Shown: positions 17,740 through 28,464, counted from the stretch's first letter. The stretch is DNA of 64,000 bases from Paracoccus wurundjeri (GCF_030678915.1 NZ_JAUUTZ010000007.1:62001-126000); one strand, 5' to 3'. The notes: generated from the sequence alone by a model not told the origin. Made by a program: numbers and translations.

Positions 17740-18807
17740 ATGAACGGTGTCCTGCCTGACAGCGAGATCCGCAAACTGATCGAAACCGGTGTGATCTCTG
17801 CCGATGCGCCGATCCTTCCCGAACAGATCCAGCCCGCCAGTCTCGACCTGCGCCTTGGCACCGTCGCTTATCGTCTGCGCGCCAGTTTCCTGGCCGGCAA
17901 AGGGCGGCGGATTTCAGACCGCCTGCCCGATCTGCAAATGCACCAGATGAGTCTTGAAGACGGCGCGGTGCTGGAACGGGGCTGCGTCTATCTGGTGCCG
18001 CTGCTCGAAAGCATCCGGCTGCCGAAAGGGATGACGGCGGTCGCAAATGCCAAATCCTCGACCGGACGGTTGGATCTGCTGACCCGGCTGGTCAGCGATG
18101 ACGGAACCGAATTCGACCGCCTGCCCGAATCCTATGGCGGCCCGCTATATGCCGAGATCTGCCCGCGGTCATTTTCGGTTCTCCTGCGTCCCGGCATGCG
18201 TCTGAACCAGCTTCGCCTCCGCCACGGCCAATCTGTTCTGAGCGATGCCGAATTGCGGGACCTGAACCGGCGCGAACCCCTGACCGGTGGCGATGCCCTG
18301 ATCGATCAGGGACTTGGCTTTTCGGTCGATCTGCGCCCCGATGAGGGCGATCTGGTCGGCTATCGCGCCCGTCCTCATAGCGGCGTAATCGATCTGGACC
18401 GGATCGGCGAATATCCCGCTGCCGAATTCTGGGACGAACTGCACACGACGGATGGGCGGCTGATTCTCGATCCCGGCGCGTTCTATATTCTGGTCAGCCG
18501 CGAATCGGTAGCGATTCCCGCCGATTACGCCGCCGAGATGGCCCCTTATCTTGCCATGGTAGGCGAATTCCGTGTGCATTATGCCGGTTTTTTCGATCCC
18601 GGCTTCGGCATTGGCGCCCATGGCGCAGGCGCGCGGGGCGTGCTTGAGGTACGCTGTCACGAAGCGCCCTTCGTGCTGGAGCATGGTCAGGTCGTTGGTC
18701 GTCTGGTCTATGAGCGCATGGCAAAGCGTCCGACGCGGCTTTACGGAGCGGATATCCGGTCGAATTATCAGGGTCAGGGCCTGAAACTGGCCAAGCAGTT
18801 CGGCTGA
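17740..18807 (+). CDS. dcd: dCTP deaminase, long two-domain form
   Basis: Converts dCTP to dUTP for thymidylate synthesis. At 355 residues it is about twice the length of E. coli Dcd and consists of two dUTPase-like halves, the long 2'-deoxycytidine 5'-triphosphate deaminase form typical of alphaproteobacteria. The N-terminal half has QPASLDLRLG and AKSSTGRLDLLTRLVSD; the C-terminal half has HYAGFFDPGFG and GAGARGVLEVRCHEAPF. GGGGGAAG lies immediately before the ATG at 17740. Confidence 0.9.
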   Translation: MNGVLPDSEIRKLIETGVISADAPILPEQIQPASLDLRLGTVAYRLRASFLAGKGRRISDRLPDLQMHQMSLEDGAVLERGCVYLVPLLESIRLPKGMTAVANAKSSTGRLDLLTRLVSDDGTEFDRLPESYGGPLYAEICPRSFSVLLRPGMRLNQLRLRHGQSVLSDAELRDLNRREPLTGGDALIDQGLGFSVDLRPDEGDLVGYRARPHSGVIDLDRIGEYPAAEFWDELHTTDGRLILDPGAFYILVSRESVAIPADYAAEMAPYLAMVGEFRVHYAGFFDPGFGIGAHGAGARGVLEVRCHEAPFVLEHGQVVGRLVYERMAKRPTRLYGADIRSNYQGQGLKLAKQFG

Positions 18808-19148
18808 CGTCAGATCATGCCCCGGCATACGCCTGCTGCCGCCACAGCCATAAGCATGAATGCCTGTACCGGACTGATTCCGCCCCATATCCGGGACTCT
18901 TCGCAGCCTTGCGTTCCCGCGCGACCAGCATGCTGGCCAAGCCTTCGCAAGCTGGATGATTTCGCGGTTTTCATCCTCTGCGATTGACCTTTCAGACGGT
19001 TTAGTCTAGCGAGTGCTTGCCCGCATCCGGCGGGCAGGCCGAGGGGGCGTTCGAATTTGCGTCCCATGACCGCCGCAACGCGCCATCCGGGCACGCGGCA
19101 TGGAACGCAACGCGCAGTTTCTGCGCGGTATCTTTAAGAAAGTCCCCG
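18808..19148. other. Intergenic region, no supported gene
   Basis: About 340 bp between dcd and the helicase gene. A 94-codon frame on the minus strand (18810-19094) has no recognisable family, and only its last ~25 residues are hydrophobic. I see no clear terminator; the helicase promoter presumably lies here. Confidence 0.5.
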
Positions 19149-21203
19149 ATGACGAAATTTTCCGACCTGAAGCTTGATCCCAAGGTTCTGAAAGCCATTG
19201 CAGATGCAGGCTATGAGAACCCGACCCCCATTCAGGAGGGGGCGATCCCTCCGGCGCTTGAGGGTCGCGATGTATTGGGAATCGCTCAGACCGGAACCGG
19301 CAAGACCGCCAGTTTCACCCTGCCGATGATCACCTTGCTGGGCCGTGGCCGCGCGCGGGCGCGGATGCCTCGCAGCCTGGTGCTTTGCCCCACGCGGGAA
19401 CTGGCTGCTCAGGTCGCCGAGAATTTCGATATTTATGCCAAACATACCCGGCTGACCAAGGCATTGCTGATCGGCGGCGTCTCCTTTGGCGAACAGGACA
19501 AGCTGATCGATCGCGGCGTGGATGTGCTGATTGCCACTCCGGGTCGTCTCCTGGACCATTTCGAGCGCGGCAAGCTGCTGCTGACCGGCGTTCAGATCAT
19601 GGTGGTGGACGAAGCCGACCGGATGCTGGATATGGGCTTTATCCCCGATATCGAGCGGATTTTTCAGCTTACCCCTTTCACGCGTCAGACATTGTTCTTC
19701 AGTGCGACGATGGCGCCCGAGATCGAGCGTATTACCAATACCTTCCTGCACGCGCCCGAGCGGATCGAGATCGCGCGTCAGGCGACGGCCAGCGAAACCA
19801 TCACGCAACGGCTGGTCGAGATCACACCCACCCGCAAGGATCAATCGGCCAAACAGAAGCGCGAACTTCTGCGTGCCCTGATCAACGCAGAAGGCGATGG
19901 CCTGAAAAACGCGATCATCTTCTGCAATCGTAAGACGGATGTGGATATCGTCTCGAAATCGCTGGCGAAATACGGTCATGACGCCGCCCCTATTCATGGC
20001 GATCTGGATCAAAGCCACCGGACACGAACACTGGAAGCCTTTCGCGAGGGCAAGCTCAAACTGCTGGTCGCGTCGGATGTTGCCGCGCGGGGGCTGGATA
20101 TTCCGGCGGTCAGCCATGTGATCAATTACGACCTTCCCAGCCATGCCGAGGATTATGTCCATCGGATCGGCCGCACGGGTCGGGCGGGCCGGTCGGGAAC
20201 CTCGATCAGTATCGCTACCCCTTCGGATGAGAAATATCTCGCAGCGATTGAAGCGCTGCTCTCCAAACAGCTTCCCCGCGCCCCGCTTCCCGAGGGGTTC
20301 GTACCCTCTTCCGCTGCGCAATCCGCCCCGAAAGCGAATCGCGAGGATCGCAACGACAAAGGCGGCTCGCGCCGGCGTAACCGTCGCGACGACAATCGCC
20401 GTGATGATATCAGCAAGCAGGATCGCACGGAAAACCGGCGGGCCGATGCAGAGCGCAATAATCCTGTTCAGGAAACTGCGCCAAGACCGCAACGTGGCCA
20501 CCAGCAGCGGGACGACCGCCGTCGCTCGCCCCGCGAGGATCGCGGACCTGCGATCATCGGCATGGGTGATCATATCCCGCAATTCATGTTGGCCAGCCTT
20601 TTCGTCGAAGGGTACGACCCGACCGACGCAGCGGATGTAACGGACACGGCCGAGGAAACGCCGCAGACGGATAGCACCAAGCAGGATACAAAGCCGAAGC
20701 GCCGAAGCCGTAGAACCCCGAAATCAACGGCGAAAACAAGCGATACCCCGGAAAGCGCAGCTTCTGACATATCCTCGCAGATTGACGATCAGGCGGCACA
20801 AGCTGCCATCGAATCCGCAGCGCCTTCGGGTGACGCGTTGGGGACTCAGGAAAATGCGCCGGTTGAAGCGCTGCCAGAAACACCGCCCGCCGACGCGCCG
20901 AAGCCGCGCAAGCCCCGGGCGCGCAAACCAAAGGTCGCCGCGGAAACCTCTGCAACAGAAGCTTCCACGGACGGCGCCGCAGAAGCAGCCGCCGAGGAGG
21001 CGCCCAAGCCAAAACGGACAAGGCGCAAGAAGCCCGAGCCAAACGTTGAGACGGGGGGCGAAAAAACCGCGGACAAAACATCCGACGACAAGCCCAAGCC
21101 CCGCGCAACCCGCAGCAGACGCAAGAAGCCGGAAGGCACGGCCGAACCGGCTTCCGATGTGGCTTCCGGCGGTTTCGCGACCTCGGACCCGTCCGAAAAG
21201 TAA
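19149..21203 (+). CDS. DEAD-box RNA helicase (RhlE-like) with long basic/acidic tail
   Basis: ATP-dependent RNA unwinding in ribosome assembly or RNA decay. The core (~1-390) has the Q motif (NPTPIQ), AQTGTGKT, PTRELA, the DEAD box in VVDEADRMLDMGF, SAT, ARGLDI and HRIGRTGR. A ~290-residue low-complexity tail follows, first Arg/Asp/Asn-rich, then with Lys/Pro/Ala repeats such as KPRKPRARKPK, probably disordered and RNA-binding. The ATG at 19149 matches the family N-terminus; the frame is open 44 codons further up. lnt follows after 5 bp. Confidence 0.92.
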   Translation: MTKFSDLKLDPKVLKAIADAGYENPTPIQEGAIPPALEGRDVLGIAQTGTGKTASFTLPMITLLGRGRARARMPRSLVLCPTRELAAQVAENFDIYAKHTRLTKALLIGGVSFGEQDKLIDRGVDVLIATPGRLLDHFERGKLLLTGVQIMVVDEADRMLDMGFIPDIERIFQLTPFTRQTLFFSATMAPEIERITNTFLHAPERIEIARQATASETITQRLVEITPTRKDQSAKQKRELLRALINAEGDGLKNAIIFCNRKTDVDIVSKSLAKYGHDAAPIHGDLDQSHRTRTLEAFREGKLKLLVASDVAARGLDIPAVSHVINYDLPSHAEDYVHRIGRTGRAGRSGTSISIATPSDEKYLAAIEALLSKQLPRAPLPEGFVPSSAAQSAPKANREDRNDKGGSRRRNRRDDNRRDDISKQDRTENRRADAERNNPVQETAPRPQRGHQQRDDRRRSPREDRGPAIIGMGDHIPQFMLASLFVEGYDPTDAADVTDTAEETPQTDSTKQDTKPKRRSRRTPKSTAKTSDTPESAASDISSQIDDQAAQAAIESAAPSGDALGTQENAPVEALPETPPADAPKPRKPRARKPKVAAETSATEASTDGAAEAAAEEAPKPKRTRRKKPEPNVETGGEKTADKTSDDKPKPRATRSRRKKPEGTAEPASDVASGGFATSDPSEK

Positions 21204-21208
21204 CGTCC

Positions 21209-22798
21209 ATGCCAGTTCAGCCGCGCGACCGGGAATTCTCGACGCGAACCGGTTCGGATCGCCGCCGGAAGCTGATCCGCACCCTGCCGGATATCCTGCT
21301 GGGCGCGCTTGCCGCAATCGGCCTTGCTCCTCTGGGAATCTGGCCGGTTGCACTCGGGGCGCTTGCCCTGCTGATCTGGCGAATGGCGCGCGCGAATCGC
21401 CCTGGCCTTGCGTTCCTGCAGGGACTCGGAGGCGGTTTCGGCTGGTTCGCCTGCAGCATGTTCTGGATCGTCGAGCCGTTCCTCGTTGAACCTGACCTTT
21501 ATGGCTGGATGGCGCCGTTTGCACTGATCCTCATGGCTTTGGGAGGCGCCTTGTTCTGGGCCTTGCCTGTCTGGATCGCTGCACGGCTCTGCCCCGGCGC
21601 TATCACCCGGACGGTTGCGATCGTCGCTGTCCTGACCCTTTCCGACTGGCTGCGCGGCTGGATATTCAGCGGTCTGCCCTGGGCATTGATCGGGCATATC
21701 TGGATCGGCACGCCAATTGCACAGATCGCCGCATGGACCGGGGCAATCGGGTTGACCGCGCTGACTCTTGTGGCAACCGCCCTGCCCTCGGCCCTTTGGC
21801 GTCGGGTCGATAATCCTGTGCGGCACAATCTGCCCGCCATACTGCCGTCACTGGCCCTGATTGCAATTTTCTGGGGGGCCGGGATGGCGCGGCAGGTCCA
21901 GCCCTTGCCTTCGGACACTGATCTTCAGTTGCGCATCGTTCAGCCGAATGCCGAGCAGCACCTGAAATGGAATCCGGAATGGTCACATCTGTTCTTTCAA
22001 CGCCTGCTTGACCTTTCAGCCGAACCTGGCCAGCGCGATGTCGTCATCTGGCCCGAAACGGCGGTGAACTTCCTGCTGAACGATGCGGACGATATCATGC
22101 CCGCCATGTCGCGTGCAGCCGGAGCGCCCCTGATCTTTGGCATCCAGAGGCGCGAAGAAAGCCGATATTACAACAGTCTGGTAACGGTAGCCGCCGGCGG
22201 AGACGTGACCGCGATCTATGACAAATTCCATCTTGTGCCCTTTGGCGAATATATCCCCTGGGGCAATGAGCTTGCCCAGCTTGGGATCGGAGCCTTCGCC
22301 GCGCAGCAGGGCAACGGATATACTGCCGGGACCGGCCCGACTGTCATGTCGGTATCCGGACTTCCGGCGTTTCAGCCGCTGATCTGCTACGAGGCGATCT
22401 TTCCACAGCATCTGCGCGGGCTGGAAACACGTCCCGAATGGCTTTTACAGATCACCAATGATGCGTGGTTCGGAAAGCTTTCCGGCCCCTATCAGCATCT
22501 TGCGCAGGCGCGCCTGCGTGCCATCGAAACCGGGCTACCCCTGGTCCGGGCGGCCAATACCGGGATCAGTGCGGTTATCGACGCCCATGGCGATATCCGC
22601 TCCGAGCTTTCACTGGGCCAGGTCGGCAAGATCGACGCGGCACTGCCCGCTGCTCTGGCCCCGACACTATGGCTGAAATGGGGTTCGGCACCCATCGTGA
22701 TCTTTGCGCTTTGCGCCCTGATCGCAGCGATATGTCTTGGACGCAGATCAACGCCTGTCGCGCCGCGAAGTCAAAGCCAGCCGCGGCGCTTGAAATAG
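21209..22798 (+). CDS. lnt: Apolipoprotein N-acyltransferase
   Basis: Adds the third acyl chain to lipoproteins at the periplasmic face of the inner membrane. The 529-residue protein has six or more N-terminal membrane segments, then a nitrilase-like catalytic domain with Glu in VVIWPETAV, Lys in YDKFHLVPFGEYIPW and the nucleophile Cys in LICYEAIFP, and a final membrane helix. It directly follows the helicase gene. Its 3' end overlaps the convergent corA-like gene by 28 bp. Confidence 0.94.
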   Translation: MPVQPRDREFSTRTGSDRRRKLIRTLPDILLGALAAIGLAPLGIWPVALGALALLIWRMARANRPGLAFLQGLGGGFGWFACSMFWIVEPFLVEPDLYGWMAPFALILMALGGALFWALPVWIAARLCPGAITRTVAIVAVLTLSDWLRGWIFSGLPWALIGHIWIGTPIAQIAAWTGAIGLTALTLVATALPSALWRRVDNPVRHNLPAILPSLALIAIFWGAGMARQVQPLPSDTDLQLRIVQPNAEQHLKWNPEWSHLFFQRLLDLSAEPGQRDVVIWPETAVNFLLNDADDIMPAMSRAAGAPLIFGIQRREESRYYNSLVTVAAGGDVTAIYDKFHLVPFGEYIPWGNELAQLGIGAFAAQQGNGYTAGTGPTVMSVSGLPAFQPLICYEAIFPQHLRGLETRPEWLLQITNDAWFGKLSGPYQHLAQARLRAIETGLPLVRAANTGISAVIDAHGDIRSELSLGQVGKIDAALPAALAPTLWLKWGSAPIVIFALCALIAAICLGRRSTPVAPRSQSQPRRLK

Positions 22799-23742
22799 AC
22801 ATATGGCAGGATTGCCGAAAGGATCATAAGCCCGATTGCAACTGGATAGCCGACGGGCCAGTCCAGTTCCGGCATATGCGTGAAGTTCATCCCATAGATA
22901 GAGGCAATCAGGGTCGGCGGCAAAAAGACCACGGCGGCAACCGAGAAAATCTTGATGATCGAGTTCTGCTCGATATTGATCATGCCCAGCGTCGCATCCA
23001 GCAGAAAGGTGATCTGCTGCGAAAGAAAGCCAGCGTAATCTGCCAGTGAGCGGATATCCCGCGACAGGGTCTTGATCCGCTCGCGGATATCCTTGCCGCT
23101 GCAGCGCTGCTGCATCAGATGACTGAGAAATCCTGCCATCCGGTCGAAACTGACCAGACTGTCGCGGATCTTCGACGTCAGGTCACCCTTCTGACCGATA
23201 TTTTCGAGCACCTCCTGAAAATCATGGGTTCGCGTCGGTTTGTCGGCCCTGTGGCGGAATATCTTGCGCGAGATTGCATCGATTTCCTGACCGTCCCGTT
23301 CAAGAATATCTGCAAGCCGGTCAACGGTGGCCTCAAGCAAACCCAGCAGGATCCCTTCCGCGGTCTCGCAGCCCATCGGAATTTTTTCGGCCCTTGCAGG
23401 AAAAGTCCGGAATGAACGCGGCTCGTGATAGCGGACGGTAATCAGATGCCGACTCGTCAGAACGAAGGTAACCGGATGCATTTCCGGTTCGCCCGTATCG
23501 GTTTGCGAAGGCAGGATCACCGTCATGAATGCTGCGCCGTTTTCAAGATAAAGCCGCGAGGATATCTCGATCTCTTCCATTTCCTCTTTCGTGGGGACAT
23601 CGATTCCGGTCAGATGCTCGACCAGGCTCTTTTCATCAGGCATCGGGCCGACAAGGTCGATCCAGACCAGATTCTCCGAAAATTCCTGCCGATCGGAAAT
23701 CAGGCTCAAGCAACCGTTTTCATTATGGAATCCGCGAATCAT
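22771..23742 (-). CDS. CorA-family magnesium/divalent metal transporter
   Basis: Pentameric channel for Mg2+ or related ions. The 323-residue protein has a large cytoplasmic N-terminal domain with long helices and two C-terminal membrane segments. The first ends in the diagnostic GMN motif (YGMNFTHMPEL), followed by the periplasmic loop. The ATG at 23742 is chosen for AAAGGTGG five bases upstream, although the frame is open to 23805. CorA relatives can also export Zn2+ (ZntB); the FTHMPEL loop favours CorA. Confidence 0.9.
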   Translation of the reverse strand: MIRGFHNENGCLSLISDRQEFSENLVWIDLVGPMPDEKSLVEHLTGIDVPTKEEMEEIEISSRLYLENGAAFMTVILPSQTDTGEPEMHPVTFVLTSRHLITVRYHEPRSFRTFPARAEKIPMGCETAEGILLGLLEATVDRLADILERDGQEIDAISRKIFRHRADKPTRTHDFQEVLENIGQKGDLTSKIRDSLVSFDRMAGFLSHLMQQRCSGKDIRERIKTLSRDIRSLADYAGFLSQQITFLLDATLGMINIEQNSIIKIFSVAAVVFLPPTLIASIYGMNFTHMPELDWPVGYPVAIGLMILSAILPYVYFKRRGWL

Positions 23743-23978
23743 TACGCCACCTTTCGCTGTCGTTTCCGCCACGCGGGGTGGCAGCCGTCCTCCGGTCGTC
23801 ACCATCCTGCGAGACGCTGCTTATCCCAGTTATATCGGGATTCCGACGTGAAAATGACAATTTAAAGCGCGTGGCACCAGAAACCGGCCCCATAACCCAT
23901 GACAATGATGCCGAGAATCCGCGAGGGGCGTGACGCCCGCCCCATCGCACCACGATCACTTCATCGCGCGGATTACAT

Positions 23979-26480
23979 TTATCCGTCCAGGCGAATCCGT
24001 TCATTCTGTGGGTCGAACGGGCTGTCCTCGGTTACCTCGGCATTCCAGAACTCGCGGAACATCCGAAGTTTCAGCCGGGTTCCCGGTTCGGCCAGATCGG
24101 GACGGACATAACCCATGCCGATCTGCTTGCCGAAAGCGACCGAATAGCCGCCCGAGGTCAGGCGCCCGATCTTTTCACCATCCGCAAACAGTGCCTCGCG
24201 CCCCCAGGGATCGGCGTCATCCGGCCCGTCGATCAGCAGCGTCACGCATTTCGCGCGAATACCGGTAGCCTCCATCGCCGCCTTGCCGCGAAAATCCTTG
24301 GACAGATCTACGAACCGATCCAGTCCCGCCTCAAGCGGCGTGGCGTCCCGGCCAAGTTCAGTCCCGAAGGCGCGATAGGATTTCTCCTGACGCAACCAAT
24401 TCTGCGCGCGAGCACCAACCAATTTCATTCCCAACGGTTCGCCCGCTTCCATCAGCCGGTCGAACAGGTGGTTCTGCATCTCGATCGGGTGATGCAATTC
24501 CCATCCCAACTCGCCGGTATAGGCGACCCGGATCGCCTGAACCGGCACCATGCCGAGTTCGATCTGCCTCATGGAAAGCCAGGGGAAACGCTTGTTCGAC
24601 AGCGCCGTTTCAGGCTGTGCATCCCGGATCAGCCGTGCAAGCACCTCTCGCGAGGACGGTCCGGCAATGGCGAATACGCCCCATTGTGTGGTAACGTCCT
24701 GAATGCAGACGAATTCGCCGCCCGCAGCCATGAAATCCTCGGCTGATTTGATCAGGTTATCCTGATCGTAATCCGTCCACGCGCCCGCCGAGACAAGGTA
24801 ATAATCATTCTCGCGCCGCCGCACGATAGTATATTCGGTCCGGGTGGTTCCCGCATCGGTCAACGCATAGGTCAGGTTGATACGCCCCACTTTGGGCAGC
24901 TTGTTGGTGGTCAGCCAATCAAGAAACGCGGTCGCTCCCGGCCCCGTCACGACATGCTTGGCAAATGCGGTCGCATCTATCAACCCGGCGGTATTGCGCA
25001 CCGCTTCGGCTTCGGCCTTCGCATATTCCCACCAGCCGCCTCGCCGGAAACTGCGGGAATCGTGATCGAAGCTGTCGGAGGCATCGGCGGGGCCGTAGTA
25101 ATTCGGCCGCTCCCACCCGTTCACACAGCCAAACTGCGCCCCCCGGGCTTTTTGCCGGTCATATGCCGGAGCAGTCCGTAACGGACGGCAGGCCGGACGT
25201 TCTTCATCCGGATGATGCAGGACATAAACATGGTCATAGGCCTCTTCGTTCTTGAGGGCCGCGTATTCCGTAGTCATCCAGCGGCCGAAGCGGCGCGGGT
25301 CCAGCGTGGCCATGTCGATCGTCGCCTCGCCCTCGGTCATCATCTGCGCAAGATAATACCCGGTGCCGCCCGCTGCCGTGATGCCAAAGCTGAATCCTTC
25401 GGCCAGCCACATGTTCCGCAGACCCGGTGCAGGCCCGACAAGCGGATTTCCGTCAGGCGTATAACAGATCGGTCCGTTGAAATCGTCCTTGAGCCCCGCA
25501 GATTCCGATGACGGAATGCGGTGCAGCATGGACATGTATTCTTCCTCGATCCGGTCCAGATCCAGCGGGAACAGATCCGCCCGGAAAGTCTCGGGTACAT
25601 CATAGAGGAATCGCGCGGGCGCGTTCTTCTCGTACGGGCCGAGGATCCAGCCGCCGCGCTCTTCCCGGACATACCATTTCGCATCCGCGTCACGCAGCAC
25701 CGGATGCTCGGGATTGCCGTCTGCGCGCCATTTGGCAAGCTCCGGATCCGTATCCGTGATGATATATTGATGCTCGACCGGAATTGCGGGAATGCGGATG
25801 CCCAGCAACCGCGCCGTCCGCTGCGCATGGTTGCCTGTGGCGGTCACGACATGTTCGGCCCTGATCTCGAACACATCGCCAGACGGCACCAGATTGCCGC
25901 CCTTCTCGATCATCTTCTCGCAGGTCACGACCCATTCATCGCCTGTCCAATGATAGCCGTTCACCTGAATCTTGCGCTCGATCTGGCAACCCGCCATCCG
26001 CGCCGCCCGCGCCATGGCCTGGGTTACATCGGCGGGGTTGATATAACCGTCTGTAGGATGGAAAATCGCACCCTTCAGATCATCTGTCCGCACCAGCGGC
26101 CAGCGTTCCTTGATCTGCGAGGGGCTAAGGAACTCATGCTCGATCCCAACGGTTTCAGCGGTTGCGGAATACAGCATATATTCATCCATCCGCTCTTGCG
26201 TCTGCGCCATCCGCAGGTTGCCGCACCGGGTAAAACCGGCATTCAGGCCGGTCTCATCCTCAAGCCGCGCATACAGCTCGACCGAGTAATTATGAATATG
26301 GCTGGTCGCATAGCTCATGTTGAACAGCGGCAGAAGCCCTGCGGCATGCCATGTCGACCCGGCGGTCAATTCGTCACGCTCGACCAGCAACGTCTCCCAC
26401 CCGGCACGGGCAAGATGCAGGGCAATGCCGCAACCGACCGCACCGCCTCCGACGACAAGAACCTTTACATGCGATTTCAT
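23979..26480 (-). CDS. FAD-dependent dimethylglycine/sarcosine dehydrogenase-like enzyme
   Basis: A large oxidoreductase of 833 residues combining an N-terminal DAO-type FAD domain (GGGAVGCGIALHL at ~11-23) with a C-terminal GCV_T aminomethyltransferase domain (~430-720) and its barrel (~730-820). The motif TAGSTWHAAGL contains the histidine that covalently binds FAD in mammalian dimethylglycine and sarcosine dehydrogenases. The GCV_T domain passes the released one-carbon unit to tetrahydrofolate. It therefore probably oxidatively demethylates an N-methylated glycine or similar amine; the exact substrate is not resolved. It is a single gene with no folate genes beside it. Confidence 0.85.
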   Translation of the reverse strand: MKSHVKVLVVGGGAVGCGIALHLARAGWETLLVERDELTAGSTWHAAGLLPLFNMSYATSHIHNYSVELYARLEDETGLNAGFTRCGNLRMAQTQERMDEYMLYSATAETVGIEHEFLSPSQIKERWPLVRTDDLKGAIFHPTDGYINPADVTQAMARAARMAGCQIERKIQVNGYHWTGDEWVVTCEKMIEKGGNLVPSGDVFEIRAEHVVTATGNHAQRTARLLGIRIPAIPVEHQYIITDTDPELAKWRADGNPEHPVLRDADAKWYVREERGGWILGPYEKNAPARFLYDVPETFRADLFPLDLDRIEEEYMSMLHRIPSSESAGLKDDFNGPICYTPDGNPLVGPAPGLRNMWLAEGFSFGITAAGGTGYYLAQMMTEGEATIDMATLDPRRFGRWMTTEYAALKNEEAYDHVYVLHHPDEERPACRPLRTAPAYDRQKARGAQFGCVNGWERPNYYGPADASDSFDHDSRSFRRGGWWEYAKAEAEAVRNTAGLIDATAFAKHVVTGPGATAFLDWLTTNKLPKVGRINLTYALTDAGTTRTEYTIVRRRENDYYLVSAGAWTDYDQDNLIKSAEDFMAAGGEFVCIQDVTTQWGVFAIAGPSSREVLARLIRDAQPETALSNKRFPWLSMRQIELGMVPVQAIRVAYTGELGWELHHPIEMQNHLFDRLMEAGEPLGMKLVGARAQNWLRQEKSYRAFGTELGRDATPLEAGLDRFVDLSKDFRGKAAMEATGIRAKCVTLLIDGPDDADPWGREALFADGEKIGRLTSGGYSVAFGKQIGMGYVRPDLAEPGTRLKLRMFREFWNAEVTEDSPFDPQNERIRLDG

Positions 26481-26651
26481 GGCACGTCTCCTCTGCCCGC
26501 GAATCCTTTCCTGTTAGTGCCAGAGCGAAATCCTTATGGATCCATCCGCCCGACCATTGGCAGCAAAAAACGACATGCTGCAACGCAGCACTTGTCTTGA
26601 AGGCGTTCTGCGCGATAGATTGCGCCCTGCGTCAGCCGGGAGGGGGAATGC

Positions 26652-27524
26652 ATGCAGATTTGCCGCAACAAGCAGGCCATGCGTGAATGCAGGTCGGAAT
26701 GGCGCAGCACGGTTCAGCCCGTCGCGCTGGTTCCAACAATGGGAGCCCTGCATGACGGCCATCTGACGCTTGTCGCACGGGCGCGGGACTGGCTGAATGA
26801 ACGCGGCGGCGGCAAATTGATCACCTCGATCTTCGTCAACCCGACCCAATTCGGGCCGAATGAGGATCTGGACAAATATCCGCGCGATGAGGAAAACGAC
26901 CTGCGCCTGCTGCGGGCTGCGGGTTGCGACGCGGTGTTCATGCCAAGCGCCGAGGATGTCTATCGTCCCGGCAGTCAGACCATCGTCGAGGCGACCGAGC
27001 TATCGCGCATGCTGATCGGCCGGCTTCGTCCAGGCCATTTCCGGGGTATGACGACGGTCGTCACCAAGCTGTTCAATATCACTGATTGCGATGCCGCGAC
27101 CTTCGGGGAAAAGGATTACCAGCAACTTACCATCGTTCGGCAAATGACCGCGGATCTGGATATACCGGTCGAAATCATCCCGGTTCCCACCGTGCGTGAA
27201 ACCGACGGCCTTGCCATGTCATCGCGCAACCGCCGCCTGAGCGCACAGGATCGTGCCGCCGCACCGGTGCTGAATCGCGCCCTTGACCGCGCGCAGGAAC
27301 TGGTCGAGGCGGGCGCGAACCTTAACGCGCTGCGGCGCGAAATCCGCAAAACGCTGGCCGCCGAGCCGCGCGGCAATGTCCAATCCATCGACATCCGCGA
27401 TGCCGCCGATCTGTCGCGCATCAACAGCATCACGCGCCCGGTGGTCATTCTTCTTGCCGTCCGCTTCGGCGACGTGCTGCTGATTGATCAGCGGGTTGCC
27501 CGCCCCTTACCGACTCCGCAATAA
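26652..27524 (+). CDS. panC: Pantothenate synthetase PanC
   Basis: ATP-dependent joining of pantoate and beta-alanine to form pantothenate, the precursor of CoA. The 290-residue protein has the nucleotidyltransferase signature [11 protein letters not shown] near residues 29-39, NPTQFG, and RPGHFRGM with GEKDYQQL for the active site. It is followed by panB after 127 bp, so the two pathway genes probably form an operon. Confidence 0.95.
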   Translation: MQICRNKQAMRECRSEWRSTVQPVALVPTMGALHDGHLTLVARARDWLNERGGGKLITSIFVNPTQFGPNEDLDKYPRDEENDLRLLRAAGCDAVFMPSAEDVYRPGSQTIVEATELSRMLIGRLRPGHFRGMTTVVTKLFNITDCDAATFGEKDYQQLTIVRQMTADLDIPVEIIPVPTVRETDGLAMSSRNRRLSAQDRAAAPVLNRALDRAQELVEAGANLNALRREIRKTLAAEPRGNVQSIDIRDAADLSRINSITRPVVILLAVRFGDVLLIDQRVARPLPTPQ

Positions 27525-27651
27525 GCGGATCGGGAGTTCACCGGGGATGACGGCCCCTGCCGCAAGCCCCCTGACATTCGCATATCCGTCCGAGACATCG
27601 CGGCTGCATCCGCAAATCTCGGCAATTTGCATCTGGAGGAAAATACCGCCC

Positions 27652-28464
27652 ATGTCTGTACACGCCCCGGTCAAACGCATCACCGCCCCCGATATCGCCT
27701 CGCGCAAGGGGGACGCCACGCCCATCGTTGCCCTGACCGCCTATACCGCGCCACTCGCTGCTTTGGTCGATGAGCATGCCGAAGTGATCCTTGTCGGCGA
27801 CAGTCTGGGCATGGTCATTCACGGCCTGACCTCGACCGTGGGCGTCACGCTCGAGATGATGATCATGCATGGACAGGCGGTCATGCGTGGAGCTCAGCGG
27901 GCCATGGTGGTGATCGACATGCCTTTCGGCAGCTACGAGGAAAGTCCTCAGCAGGCCTTCCGCAACGCCGCGCGGATCATGGCGGAAACCGGCGCAGGTG
28001 CGGTCAAACTGGAAGGCGGAAGCCGCATGGCAGATACGATCCGTTTCCTGGTCGAGCGTGGGATCCCCGTCATGGGTCATGTCGGGTTGACCCCGCAGAC
28101 CACGAATACGATGGGCGGTTTCAAGACCCAGGGCCGCGATCAGGCGGACTGGCCCGCCCATATCGCCGATGCGAAGGATGTGGCCGAGGCCGGCGCCTTC
28201 AGTGTCGTGGTCGAAGGTGTGGTAGAAGATCTTGCGGACCAGATCACTGAAGCGATTGCGGTTCCCACGATCGGTATCGGAGCCTCGGTCCGTTGCGACG
28301 GCCAGATACTGGTGCTGGACGATATGCTGGGTCTGTCCGGCAGAGTTCCCCGCTTCGTGCATAAATTCGGAGCTCTGGGGCCGCGTGCATCCGAAGCGAT
28401 CGCCAGCTATGCAAGTGCCGTCCGGGATCGCAGCTTTCCGGGCGAAAAACAGGTCTACCGTTAG
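27652..28464 (+). CDS. panB: 3-methyl-2-oxobutanoate hydroxymethyltransferase PanB
   Basis: First committed step of pantothenate synthesis, transferring a hydroxymethyl group from methylene-tetrahydrofolate to alpha-ketoisovalerate. The 270-residue protein has the metal-binding LVGDSLGMV, the DMPFGSY motif and GHVGLTPQ. The ATG at 27652 is chosen because TGGAGGA lies ten bases upstream and the product has family length; the open frame upstream overlaps panC. Confidence 0.95.
   Translation: MSVHAPVKRITAPDIASRKGDATPIVALTAYTAPLAALVDEHAEVILVGDSLGMVIHGLTSTVGVTLEMMIMHGQAVMRGAQRAMVVIDMPFGSYEESPQQAFRNAARIMAETGAGAVKLEGGSRMADTIRFLVERGIPVMGHVGLTPQTTNTMGGFKTQGRDQADWPAHIADAKDVAEAGAFSVVVEGVVEDLADQITEAIAVPTIGIGASVRCDGQILVLDDMLGLSGRVPRFVHKFGALGPRASEAIASYASAVRDRSFPGEKQVYR

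Noticed and set aside
18810..19094. 94-residue minus-strand frame after dcd
   Set aside because: No ribosome site, no domain, composition like a random GC-rich frame.
19134..20582. 482-codon open frame on the minus strand
   Set aside because: It is antisense to the DEAD-box helicase core, whose motifs are complete on the plus strand; the frame has no recognisable domain and reflects GC-rich codon bias.
22771..22798. 28-bp tail-to-tail overlap of lnt and the corA-like gene as an annotation error
   Set aside because: Both C-termini look natural for their families, so the overlap is probably real; the same holds for mnmA and sufE at 47355-47383.
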